A stretch of 64,000 bases of DNA from Clostridia bacterium (GCA_017456905.1 JAFTIL010000026.1:61854-125853), one strand, 5' to 3'; shown: positions 52,610 through 61,010, counted from the stretch's first letter. Notes: a model not told the origin generated them from the letters alone. Numbers and translations: made by a program.

Positions 52610-52721
52610 AATGAAATCATTTCCCGTAAGGAAATGTACCTTTACTCGCCGCAGCGAATTTCACTTGCGCAGCAAATTTCACACGCGGCGCGTATTTCAC
52701 GTCCGCTTGCGGACATTTCAC
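52610..52721. repeat. Array of four to five different small palindromes, separated by a constant heptamer
   Basis: ATTTCAC occurs at 52658, 52676, 52694 and 52715. Between the copies stand different palindromes: TCGCCGCAGCGA, TTGCGCAGCAA, ACGCGGCGCGT and GTCCGCTTGCGGAC. A related ATTTCC/GGAAAT hairpin opens the series (52619-52635). The 329-nt gap 52413-52741 holds this array and the element at 52425 and no gene. Confidence 0.75.
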
Positions 52722-52741
52722 TCTCCTGAAAGGAGACCCCT

Positions 52742-54721
52742 ATGCTTCCCAAAATACCGATTTACACCGACGGCACGGAATTTTCCCGTGTCAAATTTTA
52801 TAAATATGGTACAGGTCTGCAAGACGGCAAGGATCTGTCTGCCTTCGGGGCCTTCCCCAAGGGTGACATCCTGCGTTTGAAGGTGACTTGCCCTCGCACT
52901 CTGGGAGTCGCTGCCGTGGTGCTTCGTATCAACCGTGACGGGGAAGGGGATGCCGATATCCCTTTTGCTTTTGTGAACTCTTGCGTGGAGGACGGCTGTG
53001 ACTGCTATGAGCTGGAGTTGGACACTGCCGCTTTGTGCGGAGATAGTCCCTCAGGGCTGTTCTATTATCAGCTTCTCTTCGTACGCGGCGTTGATACTCT
53101 CTTTACCCATAGCATCAACAACGTGGACTTTGAACTGACCCGCTATGGCGGGGCAAGATTCCGCTTGCTCATCCACGAGACAGACTATACTGTTCCTACT
53201 TGGTTTGGCGAGGGAGTCATGTACCACGTGTTCGTGGATCGCTTTTTCTGCGGCGAAGGCGAGGTGGACCTGCAAAAGGGACGGGGTAGCCGTCCCGCCA
53301 TCCTCAATCCCGATTGGGAAAACGGTATCCCCCAATATCCAAACTATCCCGGTGCGCCTTTGGCCAACAATATGTTCTTTGGCGGCAATCTGTGGGGAGT
53401 GGCCGACAAGTTGGACTATCTGGAGGCCTTGGGTGTCAAGGTCATCTACCTCAGCCCCATTTTCAAGGCTTATTCCAACCACAAGTACGACACGGGCGAC
53501 TATATGACCGTGGATCCTGCCTTTGGAGGCGAGCCTGCCCTCAAAAATCTTTTAGATAAAGCCGCCGCACGAGGTATGAAAGTTATCTTGGACGGCGTGT
53601 TCAACCATACGGGTGACGATAGCCTCTATTTCAACCGTTACGGCACCTACGATACCGTGGGGGCTTATCAATCCGAGGAGTCCCCTTACGCTGACTGGTA
53701 TCATTTCCATTCTTTTCCCGAAAAATTTGATTCCTGGTGGGGCATCCCCATCCTCCCCAAGCTGAATTCCTCTGACGAGACCTGCCGTACCTATTTTACG
53801 GGTGCCGAGGGCGTTTGCGCTCATTATGTAGATATGGGCATTGGCGGTTGGCGTCTGGATGTGGCAGATGAGCTTTCCGACCGTTTCTTAGATGAGCTTC
53901 GCGTGTCTGTCAAGGACGCATCCTGCGGGGAGGCGGTGATCATTGGCGAGGTGTGGGAAAATGCTGCCGAAAAGATCGCTTACGGACATCGCAGACGATA
54001 TCTTCAGGGCAAGCAGCTGGACAGCGTTATGAACTACCCCGTCCGCAACGGCATTCTGGCCTTTGTCCGCGATGGCGATGCCCATAAACTGTATCATACC
54101 CTCACCGAGCTTTATGCCTCTTATCCCCGCTGTGTGTCAGATGCCCTCATGAACCTTCTGGGTACCCATGATACCGAGCGTATCCTCACTGTTTTGGGCT
54201 CCGAGCCTTGGGAATTTGACCGCCCCAATCACGAGCTGGCTCATGCTTTTTTGTCTTCCGTGCAGAGAGAAAAGGCCTTGCGGCTTTTGCGTATGGCGGC
54301 CACACTGCAATTTACGGTATTTGGCATTCCTTCTGTGTATTACGGCGACGAGGTGGGTATGGAGGGATATCACGATCCCTTCTGCCGTTTCCCGTTCCCG
54401 TGGCACAAAGCCGTGGGAGATGCCCCGTTGTCTTACCGTGCCGAACTACTGGAATTCTACCGCGCCTTAGGTGCGCTTCGCAAGTCTCCTGCTTTTCATG
54501 GCGGTGATTTCCGTGTGCTGGTTCACGGAGACAAGCATATCGTCTACGAGCGTGTTTCTGTCCATGACGGTGATCGTTATGTCGTCTGCGCTAATCGCGG
54601 AGATAAGGCCGTGGAGATCTCCTTGGAGGCGCAAGGGGAGATGATGATTCTGTCGGGCTTTGCCAAATATGAACACGGATGTTTGACGTTGGGCGCTGAC
54701 AGCGTGTGCGTCATCAAATAA
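52742..54721 (+). CDS. GH13-family alpha-amylase/neopullulanase-like enzyme, cytoplasmic
   Basis: 659 residues with an N-terminal beta domain (1-150, CBM34-like), the GH13 barrel and a C-terminal beta domain. Catalytic residues: D373 in G-W-R-L-D-V-A-D-E, E403 in I-I-G-E-V-W-E, D477 in L-G-T-H-D-T-E-R. No signal peptide, so it acts inside the cell on imported or stored alpha-glucans, with GlgP. Neopullulanase and cyclomaltodextrinase relatives fit the N-terminal domain; exact specificity cannot be told. AAAGGAG precedes the ATG. Confidence 0.92.
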   Translation: MLPKIPIYTDGTEFSRVKFYKYGTGLQDGKDLSAFGAFPKGDILRLKVTCPRTLGVAAVVLRINRDGEGDADIPFAFVNSCVEDGCDCYELELDTAALCGDSPSGLFYYQLLFVRGVDTLFTHSINNVDFELTRYGGARFRLLIHETDYTVPTWFGEGVMYHVFVDRFFCGEGEVDLQKGRGSRPAILNPDWENGIPQYPNYPGAPLANNMFFGGNLWGVADKLDYLEALGVKVIYLSPIFKAYSNHKYDTGDYMTVDPAFGGEPALKNLLDKAAARGMKVILDGVFNHTGDDSLYFNRYGTYDTVGAYQSEESPYADWYHFHSFPEKFDSWWGIPILPKLNSSDETCRTYFTGAEGVCAHYVDMGIGGWRLDVADELSDRFLDELRVSVKDASCGEAVIIGEVWENAAEKIAYGHRRRYLQGKQLDSVMNYPVRNGILAFVRDGDAHKLYHTLTELYASYPRCVSDALMNLLGTHDTERILTVLGSEPWEFDRPNHELAHAFLSSVQREKALRLLRMAATLQFTVFGIPSVYYGDEVGMEGYHDPFCRFPFPWHKAVGDAPLSYRAELLEFYRALGALRKSPAFHGGDFRVLVHGDKHIVYERVSVHDGDRYVVCANRGDKAVEISLEAQGEMMILSGFAKYEHGCLTLGADSVCVIK

Positions 54722-54723
54722 AT

Positions 54724-54751
54724 AAAAGGAGTGTTTTATGACACTCCTTTT
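54724..54751. terminator. Bidirectional terminator between GH13 and holA
   Basis: AAAAGGAGTGT (54724-54734) pairs with ACACTCCTTTT (54741-54751), and T-runs on both strands serve the two convergent genes. Confidence 0.88.
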
Positions 54752-54754
54752 TGA

Positions 54755-55801
54755 TTATAGCGAGCATATGAGCTTTTCAATGACACCATAGCCGCCCGAG
54801 GAACCAAGGGCGCCCTTCATAGCGCTGTCGGCTTCGCGGCAGGCCGCCACGGCGGCACGCAGGCGATCGGGAGATGTTTTGCCTGCCTGACGCAGGTAGA
54901 GGCCCACCCGGTATTCGTGCATTTTGATGGCAGCGGATATTTCAGAGGCGGTCTGCCCAGACGCACCGAGGGAACCCACCAAAGCCAGATCACAGATCAC
55001 ACGGGAGACCTCGGATAAAATGAAAATGGGCTCTACACGACGGAATTTCAGATCGGCCAGAATATCCAGCGCATCGCCTTGCCGTCGTTCCATAATGGCG
55101 TTGGTGAAGGCGAAGGCGTCGTATTCCACGGCAGGAATGGCGGCGATCTTTACGTCTGCCTCGGTGGCGATGTCTCGCTCGTGGGCCAGCACGTAAAAGG
55201 CTACCTTTTCGATCTCGTTGACGAGGACGTACATATCTCGTCCGCAATAAGTCACGGTGAAATGGCAAAGCTCGGGGGAGGCTTGTACCCCGTGGTGGAG
55301 ATAGTGCTTTTGTACCCATCCGGCAAGCTTGGCGGGGGTGTTTTTCTCAAAATTAACGGGGATTAGATATTCCCCCAACTCAGAGAGCAGCTTGGAGGGG
55401 CGTTTGGGAAGCGTGCCCGCATCCAGGCAGTCGGAGTCAGCCGAGATGATCACCACGTTGAAGGGATAATTGTCCAGCTCGGTCAGCGCTTCCATCAGGT
55501 CTTCAAGATCGCCCGCGCGCATGGCGTTGAAATTGATGCCCGTGATGGTGATGATCTTGCGTTCGCTACCCATGGGCGGTGTGGCCATGGCGTCCAACAG
55601 CTTGTCGGGGGTGAAATCTGCGCCGCCGAGACGGATATCGTTGAAATAGGACAGGCTCTTATCCTCGCCGCAAAGGGTCTTGCGTGCCAAGCGGATGGCG
55701 TTGGCTTTGAGATAGTCCTCTTCTCCAAAGAACAGATATCCCACGGAGGGATTATTTTTCAGTTCTCGCCTGAAATCGGCTTCTTTGATGATGGCCTTCA
55801 T
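54755..55801 (-). CDS. holA: DNA polymerase III delta subunit (clamp-loader)
   Basis: 348 residues with the HolA layout: an N-terminal AAA-like domain (Y-L-F-F-G-E-E-D-Y-L-K), the middle lid and the C-terminal collar (about 210-345). As usual for delta, there is no Walker A. It opens the beta clamp for loading. It starts 14 nt after the ygiQ gene and shares its transcript. AAAGGAG precedes the ATG. Confidence 0.93.
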   Translation of the reverse strand: MKAIIKEADFRRELKNNPSVGYLFFGEEDYLKANAIRLARKTLCGEDKSLSYFNDIRLGGADFTPDKLLDAMATPPMGSERKIITITGINFNAMRAGDLEDLMEALTELDNYPFNVVIISADSDCLDAGTLPKRPSKLLSELGEYLIPVNFEKNTPAKLAGWVQKHYLHHGVQASPELCHFTVTYCGRDMYVLVNEIEKVAFYVLAHERDIATEADVKIAAIPAVEYDAFAFTNAIMERRQGDALDILADLKFRRVEPIFILSEVSRVICDLALVGSLGASGQTASEISAAIKMHEYRVGLYLRQAGKTSPDRLRAAVAACREADSAMKGALGSSGGYGVIEKLICSL

Positions 55802-55815
55802 GGGAGCTCCTTTCG

Positions 55816-57849
55816 TTATCTCTTGCCTTTATTGTCCCTTCGTTTGGGGGCGGTGGGCTTTCCGCTTTGCGTCGGCTTCCCTTTGGTTACAGATCTCCCG
55901 TGGGAAGGCGTTTTTCCTTGGGTGGTTGACTGTGTTTTTTTCAGAGAGGGACGGCTCTGTCCTTTCCCATTCCCTTTTCCGAGCGCACTTTTGGCAGGTG
56001 TTTTGGATGTAGCGCCCTCTTTGGCGGGAGGCACGAGACAATCGGCACCGTAGCCGATGAGGTCCTCTCGCCCCGCTTTGCGGAGAGCTTCACGCACCAT
56101 ATCGTGATTTTGGGGACGGTTATACTGAAGCAACGCACGCTGCAGCTGCTTTTCGTGGTAATCGGTGGCCACGTATACGGGCTTCATGTCCATAGGGTTG
56201 ATGCCCGTGTAGAACATGACCGTGGAAGCGGTGCCGGGGGTGGGGTAGTAGTCCTGTACCTGCTCGGGCGCATAGTGATCCCGCTTGAGGCAGAGGGCCA
56301 GGCTGATGGCATCGTTCAAGGTGGAGCCGGGGTGGCTGGACATGAGATAGGGAACGAGGTACTGCTCCTTGCCGCAGGCCTCAGACAGCTCGAAATACTT
56401 TTTACGGAAGTCGCGGTAGACCGAGAAATCCGGCTTACCCATACAATGGAGTACGGGAGAGGAACAATGCTCGGGGGCTACCTTGAGCTGACCCGATACG
56501 TGATCCTGGACCAGCTTCTTAAAGAAAGCATCGTCGGGGTCGGCCAGAAGATAGTCAAAGCGAATGCCCGAACGGATAAACACCTTTTTGATCTTGGGGA
56601 GAGCCTCGATCTGTTTTAGCAGCTCGATATATTCGCTGTGATCGGCGATCAGATTGGGGCAGGGCTTGGGCGCGAGACATTTCCTGCCCGTGCAGACGCC
56701 GTCCTTCAGCTGTTTTTCACAGGCGGGATGGCGGAAATTGGCGGTGGGACCGCCCACGTCGTGAATATAGCCCTTGAAATCGGGCATTTCGGTGATGAGC
56801 TTGGCCTCGGCCACCACGGATTCGATGCTACGGGAGCGTACCGTTCGTCCTTGGTGGAAAGCCAAAGCACAGAAATTACAGGCACCGAAGCAACCGCGAT
56901 TGTGGGTCAAAGAAAATCTGACCTCCTCAATGGCGGGCACACCGCCCTCTGCCTCGTACATGGGGTGGTACGTGCGGGCATAGGGCAGACTGTAAACGTG
57001 ATCCAACTCGTGACGCTCCAGAGGAGGCATAGGAGGATTTTGCACTAGCATTTTGTTGTCGTACAGCTCGCAAATGGCCTTGCCGCTGATGGCGTCCTGG
57101 TTTTTATACTGCACACCGAAGGCCTCGGCGTAGGCTTTTTTGTTTTCTTTCAGCAGATTATAGTCAAAGGTGGCGGCCACTGGATAGTGAACGGCCTCAT
57201 CGGGCTTGCAGAGATAGACTGTGCCCCGCACGTCGCGGATCTTGCGAATAGGGATGCCTCGATCCAAAAGAGAGGCAAGCCGGAGCAGAATATTTTCACC
57301 CATACCGTAGGTCAGGATATCGGCGCGGCTGTCCACCAAAACGGAACGGCGTACTTTATCGTCCCAGTAGTCATAGTGGGCAAAGCGGCGGAGAGATGCC
57401 TCCAGACCGCCCAGAATGATGGGCACGTCACCGTAGGCCTCGCGGATGCGATTGCAGTATACGATGACCGCACGGTCAGGGCGCTTGCCCATCTGGCCGC
57501 CAGCAGAATAGTAGTCGTAAGAGCGGCGCTTCTTAGAGGCAGTATAGTGGGCCACCATGGAGTCGATGTTGCCTGCCGTCACGAGGAAGCCGAGACGGGG
57601 CTTGCCGAACTCACGGAAGGCATCGGCGCTCTTGTAATCGGGTTGGGCGAGAATAGCCACGCGGTAGCCTGCATCCTCCAGGATACGGGAAATAATGGAG
57701 ACACCGAAAGAAGGGTGATCCACGTAAGCGTCACCCGTTACGTATACGAAGTCGGGACGATCCCAGCCGCGTTCCACCATGCCTGCGCGATCAACGGGCA
57801 AAAAGGCGGATGCGGGGGGCAGGATCATTTTCTTTTCAGCTTTAGCCAT
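55816..57849 (-). CDS. YgiQ-family radical SAM protein
   Basis: 677 residues from the ATG at 57849; a longer frame to 57945 has no site. N-terminal YgiQ domain (1-300), the radical-SAM core with C320, C324 and C327 (R-G-C-F-G-A-C-N-F-C), then the second SAM half and a 65-residue Lys/Gly/Thr/Ser/Pro-rich basic tail that looks disordered. YgiQ proteins are widespread and lack a proven reaction; candidates involve RNA or protein modification. The tail would suit RNA binding. A promoter lies at 57881-57909. Confidence 0.92.
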   Translation of the reverse strand: MAKAEKKMILPPASAFLPVDRAGMVERGWDRPDFVYVTGDAYVDHPSFGVSIISRILEDAGYRVAILAQPDYKSADAFREFGKPRLGFLVTAGNIDSMVAHYTASKKRRSYDYYSAGGQMGKRPDRAVIVYCNRIREAYGDVPIILGGLEASLRRFAHYDYWDDKVRRSVLVDSRADILTYGMGENILLRLASLLDRGIPIRKIRDVRGTVYLCKPDEAVHYPVAATFDYNLLKENKKAYAEAFGVQYKNQDAISGKAICELYDNKMLVQNPPMPPLERHELDHVYSLPYARTYHPMYEAEGGVPAIEEVRFSLTHNRGCFGACNFCALAFHQGRTVRSRSIESVVAEAKLITEMPDFKGYIHDVGGPTANFRHPACEKQLKDGVCTGRKCLAPKPCPNLIADHSEYIELLKQIEALPKIKKVFIRSGIRFDYLLADPDDAFFKKLVQDHVSGQLKVAPEHCSSPVLHCMGKPDFSVYRDFRKKYFELSEACGKEQYLVPYLMSSHPGSTLNDAISLALCLKRDHYAPEQVQDYYPTPGTASTVMFYTGINPMDMKPVYVATDYHEKQLQRALLQYNRPQNHDMVREALRKAGREDLIGYGADCLVPPAKEGATSKTPAKSALGKGNGKGQSRPSLKKTQSTTQGKTPSHGRSVTKGKPTQSGKPTAPKRRDNKGKR

Positions 57850-57880
57850 AGTTTTTACCGTCCTTTGTGAGTCTCTTTTT

Positions 57881-57909
57881 ATTGTATCATATTTTGCTGA
57901 TTTATGCAA
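57881..57909 (-). promoter_or_regulatory. SigA-type promoter of ygiQ-holA
   Basis: On the minus strand TTGCAT (57909-57904), a 17-nt spacer and TACAAT (57886-57881), 31 nt before the ATG. Confidence 0.75.
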
Positions 57910-57976
57910 GAGGAAATCTGTGAAAAAGGACCCTCCAAACGGCACGCAACCGAAGGATAGGCCCTTTTATGTTGTT

Positions 57977-58069
57977 TCAACGCTTGCGCCCTTTCTCTTT
58001 GGGGATCCCGAACAGCTTGCGGAGAAGGGGCGAGAGGATGCCGGGAGAGCGGATCAGTACGATCTTCAT
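57977..58069 (-). CDS. spoVM: SpoVM-like 30-residue peptide
   Basis: A 30-residue ORF starting M-K-I-V-L-I-R-S-P-G-I-L. Aligned without gaps to Bacillus SpoVM it keeps M1, K2, I6, P9, L12, R17 and G21 and has K for R24; P9 is the residue that lets SpoVM sense membrane curvature. SpoVM is an amphipathic peptide that anchors the spore coat on the forespore surface. The tail (K-E-K-G-R-K-R) is a few residues longer than usual. The Shine-Dalgarno is only fair (AGGCAGG). Short length limits confidence; if right, it supports spore formation. Confidence 0.6.
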   Translation of the reverse strand: MKIVLIRSPGILSPLLRKLFGIPKEKGRKR

Positions 58070-58157
58070 GCCGTTTACCTGCCTTTCGGATGGTCTCGTT
58101 CACAGCATATGCGTCCGAAATGCGAAGGGTGCGAAAGCATAAAAATTGCCCCGAAAG

Positions 58158-58246
58158 TTTTCCACAGGCGACCTTGTCGAGGATGATCGAAAAAGCTCGA
58201 TGGCACAAGGAGTTTTCCACTTTTCCACAAGTGCCCCTGTGGAAAA
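58158..58246. other. Cluster of DnaA-box-like 9-mers
   Basis: TTTTCCACA at 58158-58166 and 58221-58229, TTTTCCACT at 58213-58221, and the reverse form TGTGGAAAA at 58238-58246. Each differs from TTATCCACA by one or two bases. The 58221 and 58238 copies form a 9-bp inverted repeat with an 8-nt loop. A further inverted repeat, TTGCACAAA/TTTGTGCAA, lies at 58299-58330. Confidence 0.5.
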
Positions 58247-58380
58247 CTCTCTGTTCTGTGACGAAAAATGTAAATAAACCGCAAAACGAGGGTAAAAGTT
58301 GCACAAAACAGCAAACCGATATTTGTGCAAAACGCACTACGAACTTTGGTAAAAGAAAAAAACTTTGGCTATCTTACCGC

Positions 58381-58409
58381 TTGCATTTCTGGCTAAGGTG
58401 GTGTATAAT
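58381..58409 (+). promoter_or_regulatory. SigA-type promoter of the HPr-like gene
   Basis: TTGCAT (58381-58386), a 17-nt spacer and TATAAT (58404-58409), about 120 nt before the ATG. The leader contains a TCGGGA/TCCCGA hairpin near 58498-58513. Confidence 0.75.
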
Positions 58410-58529
58410 GAGGCCGTCCAAAAGAGAGAAGACAGATCGGCGGCAGGGAAGGGACGCCTGCCGGAGGAAAGCCGAGCAGTCAAATAAAGCCTGAGCGTCG
58501 GGAAGCGTCCCGACAGAAAGGAGGAAAGC

Positions 58530-58772
58530 ATGAAGTCTTTCTACATTAAGCTCAGCGAGATCAACGACGTTTACACTCTGGTCAACACGCTGGTGGCCTA
58601 TGAGGGTGAGGTAGACCTGGAATCGGGCCGCTACAAGGTGGACGGTAAATCCCTTCTGGGTATTTTCAGCCTCGACCTGCGCAAGCCTATCAAACTGACC
58701 TACCACAACGACAACGCTGATGCGCTGATTGTAGCCCTCGGAAAGTTCATCGTAGACGCCCCCGAGGCCTGA
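58530..58772 (+). CDS. HPr-family protein lacking the phosphorylatable histidine
   Basis: 80 residues. From about residue 24 on, the sequence follows HPr: E-V-D-L, the helix around G-K-S-L-L-G-I-F-S-L (where Ser46 sits), and the last helix A-D-A-L-I-V-A-L-G-K. The N-terminal loop that holds His15 (G-I-H-A-R-P-A) is replaced by S-E-I-N-D-V-Y, so it cannot accept phosphate from enzyme I. The Ser of the regulatory site is kept. It is likely a regulatory or structural relative of HPr (Crh-like idea). AAGGAGG precedes the ATG and a strong terminator follows. Confidence 0.75.
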   Translation: MKSFYIKLSEINDVYTLVNTLVAYEGEVDLESGRYKVDGKSLLGIFSLDLRKPIKLTYHNDNADALIVALGKFIVDAPEA

Positions 58773-58807
58773 GCCAAACCGCCTTGGGCGGTACATAATG
58801 AAGATTT

Positions 58808-58834
58808 ATCCCCTTCTTTAAAAAAGAAGGGGAT
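58808..58834 (+). terminator. Terminator after the HPr-like gene
   Basis: ATCCCCTTCTT (58808-58818) pairs perfectly with AAGAAGGGGAT (58824-58834), and TTTTTC follows. Confidence 0.92.
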
Positions 58835-58857
58835 TTTTTCTGTTTCTTTACAATTTG

Positions 58858-58884
58858 TGAAATCGCAGTCCATAAAAAAGCGTT
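58858..58884 (+). promoter_or_regulatory. Candidate ECF-type promoter of cassette 3
   Basis: TGAAA (58858-58862), an 18-nt spacer and CGTT (58881-58884), 39 nt before the GTG start. It matches the motif near the other sigma genes. Confidence 0.4.
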
Positions 58885-58922
58885 ATAGTAAATAGAGAGA
58901 AACACACAAAGGAGGAGACCCC

Positions 58923-59462
58923 GTGCGAGACAGCGAGATTATTGAATTATACTTTGCCCGGGACGAGCAAGCCATTATCGAGACCGACAAGGCTTATGGG
59001 AAATATTGTCAAAGCATCGCGGGACAGATCCTCGGCAATCTCTCCGACGCGGAGGAATGTGTCAACGATACGTGGTTGAGAGCCTGGCACAGCATCCCGC
59101 CCAAGCGTCCGAGTCCCTTGAAAATATTTCTCGGCAAGATCACAAGAAATCTGGCCATTTCCCGCTACCGTGCGGATCGCCGCAAGAAGCGAGCACATAT
59201 AGAGATCGCCCTGTCGGAATTGGAGGATTGTGTTCCCATGCCCGAGGATAGCACCGCTGAGCTTCGCCTGCTTCTGGACAGCTTTCTCGGCACCTTGGGG
59301 GACACCGAGCGGCGGCTGTTCGTGGGGCGCTATTGGTACGCCTACACCCCCGAGATCTTGGCGAGAGCCTACGGCATGACCCGAAACGCCGTCAATCTGC
59401 GGATCATGCGCACGCGTGAAAAGCTGAAAAACTATCTGGAAAAGGAGGGCTACCGTCTATGA
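58923..59462 (+). CDS. ECF-family RNA polymerase sigma factor (cassette 3)
   Basis: 179 residues from a GTG start, with AAAGGAGGAG upstream. Region 2 (A-E-E-C-V-N-D-T-W-L-R-A-W, then I-T-R-N-L-A-I-S-R-Y-R) and region 4 (A-R-A-Y-G-M-T-R-N-A-V-N-L-R) are intact. It is a paralog of the sigma factors at 6696, 25563 and 61136, sharing I-I-E-L-Y-F-A-R-D-E-Q-A-I. The stop overlaps the partner start by ATGA. Confidence 0.92.
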   Translation: MRDSEIIELYFARDEQAIIETDKAYGKYCQSIAGQILGNLSDAEECVNDTWLRAWHSIPPKRPSPLKIFLGKITRNLAISRYRADRRKKRAHIEIALSELEDCVPMPEDSTAELRLLLDSFLGTLGDTERRLFVGRYWYAYTPEILARAYGMTRNAVNLRIMRTREKLKNYLEKEGYRL

Positions 59463-60631
59463 AGGGCATCACGGTTTTTGAGACCTTGACCGACATTCGG
59501 GAGGATTACATCCGCGACGCTGAGTTGGATGCTTGCTTTTTGGTAGCCCCTGCCCGTAAAAGAGAGCGAAATTCTTCTGCTTTCAGTTGCTTTATGAACA
59601 GCGGCTGGGGCGTGGCCATCGTCTGCGCTTTGGTGGCCGTGAGCGTCATGGGCGGCATCATCTGGGCGGGGTTCCATGCGGGGGACGTGCCGCCTGCGGG
59701 TGTGACTTCCGATGGCGAATTTGTGTCTGAGATTGAGACAGAACCGCCTGTTCCCACCAAAAAGATATGGGTCTTGACGTACAAAAAAGTAGGAGGAACC
59801 GTTTTTATCTATGAGTACGATGAATACGGACGGAACGTGTGGGCGAGTGAGGATGGTAAGTTTCTAAAGCGCGTATACGACGAAAATTTTCGTTTGGTAG
59901 AGGAAAACCGAAATGATGAACACACAGTCGTCTATACATACGACGAGGCAGGGTGGCTCATTTCGAAGGTGACCGACGTCGATATAAATGCGATCTATTA
60001 TACCAATAACGAAAACGGGCAAATTCTGAAAGAAGAACGATGTTCGGAGGGTGAGGTTTATCAAGTTACATCTTATACCTATGATGATCAAGGACGGGTA
60101 CAGACCCAGAGACTTGAATCTCCTCAAGCAAATGCCATAAAAAGTCTAAAGGTATATAGCTATGGCGAGAACGGCAGTTACTCATACAGAGTTTATGAAG
60201 GTGGTATTACCTATACCACCAAGTATCAGTGTGACAAGCAAGGGAGATGTGTCAGCATCATTACCACGGATGAATACGGTGAGGAACTTTCGAGCAGCTA
60301 TTATGAATATGACAACCAAGGGCGGGAAATCAGATTCGTTCATAGTAGTGAGGGGGTTTATCTTGAAGATAACTCCACATACGAAGGGGAGCTTCTGTCA
60401 AAGGTGCATCGCTACCAGCGTTATGACGAGCAATTTTCTCCGCAGGAAAATGAGCGCAACATCTATTATAAGTATGACGAGCATGGCAATCTGTTGTCTA
60501 TAGAGCAATATAGCCGGGACGGCCTTCTTGTCAGCTCGGTCGTCTACCGATACGAGGAGATATCCGTCATCATAGACGAGCGCGTGACGGATGCGGGCGA
60601 GACGATGGAATGGGTCTACAGCAAAGGATGA
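59459..60631 (+). CDS. Membrane partner of ECF sigma (cassette 3) with YD-type repeats
   Basis: 390 residues. Cytoplasmic head (1-48) with V-F-E-T-L-T-D-I-R-E-D-Y-I, transmembrane segment about 49-70, short Thr/Pro linker, then from about 105 to 385 tandem repeats of 20-25 residues with the pattern Y-x-Y-D-x-x-G-R/N-x-x-x and Y-x-Y, as in YD/RHS-like proteins. These form extended beta structures on the surface and often bind carbohydrate. The head and helix align with the partner at 61672; a 98-nt stretch around the helix is almost identical at the DNA level. ATGA overlap with the sigma gene. Confidence 0.78.
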   Translation: MKGITVFETLTDIREDYIRDAELDACFLVAPARKRERNSSAFSCFMNSGWGVAIVCALVAVSVMGGIIWAGFHAGDVPPAGVTSDGEFVSEIETEPPVPTKKIWVLTYKKVGGTVFIYEYDEYGRNVWASEDGKFLKRVYDENFRLVEENRNDEHTVVYTYDEAGWLISKVTDVDINAIYYTNNENGQILKEERCSEGEVYQVTSYTYDDQGRVQTQRLESPQANAIKSLKVYSYGENGSYSYRVYEGGITYTTKYQCDKQGRCVSIITTDEYGEELSSSYYEYDNQGREIRFVHSSEGVYLEDNSTYEGELLSKVHRYQRYDEQFSPQENERNIYYKYDEHGNLLSIEQYSRDGLLVSSVVYRYEEISVIIDERVTDAGETMEWVYSKG

Positions 60632-60641
60632 GGAGATTGCG

Positions 60642-60767
60642 ATGGATAAAAGAACACGAAATATTTATCATATCGCCTTCACCGTGCTATGTGCGGTCAT
60701 TTCGCTTGCGGAAATATATATCAGAAGTACGATCGCGCAAAGCCAACGTCTCCTTTGCACAATATGA
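60642..60767 (+). CDS. Short membrane ORF, possibly the first part of a frameshifted gene
   Basis: 41 residues with GAGGAG six bases before the ATG and one hydrophobic segment (about 9-27). Past its stop, another frame (60689-60913) has a second hydrophobic segment (I-T-A-G-P-V-L-V-I-G-F-A-I-V-A). The two could once have been one two-helix protein broken by a frameshift. It lies 10 nt after the partner gene. Either a real micropeptide or a decayed gene. Confidence 0.4.
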   Translation: MDKRTRNIYHIAFTVLCAVISLAEIYIRSTIAQSQRLLCTI

Positions 60768-60970
60768 TGATCACTGCGGGGCCTGTTTTGGTCATCGGCT
60801 TTGCTATCGTTGCGTGCCATGACAATCACAATATCGTGAGCCGTACGGAAAAGCCTAACCCTGCTGTGATGATCAAGGGGTTTTCCATATCCATGATGAA
60901 CAGGAGTATGTAACGGCACAAAAAAATCTCATTTGTATTCACACTTGCGAGCATTGACAGAAAACCCGAG

Positions 60971-61008
60971 GGGCATCTCTAAAACAGGATGAGTTTTAGA
61001 GATGTCCC
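60971..61008 (+). terminator. Long inverted repeat before cassette 4
   Basis: GGGCATCTCTAAAAC (60971-60985) pairs with GTTTTAGAGATGTCCC (60993-61008), with one bulged base. No T-run on +. It probably ends cassette 3 transcription; a repeat element is also possible, because a similar CCTCTAAAAAC motif lies near 63860. Confidence 0.5.
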
Positions 61009-61010
61009 AC

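Noticed and set aside
52610-52721. CRISPR array
   Set aside because: The constant unit is only seven bases and the variable units are palindromes of 11-14 nt, with no cas genes nearby.
57880-58529. Chromosomal replication origin
   Set aside because: There are DnaA-box-like sites, but no dnaA/dnaN, no clear AT-rich unwinding element, and rpoBC would point toward the origin.
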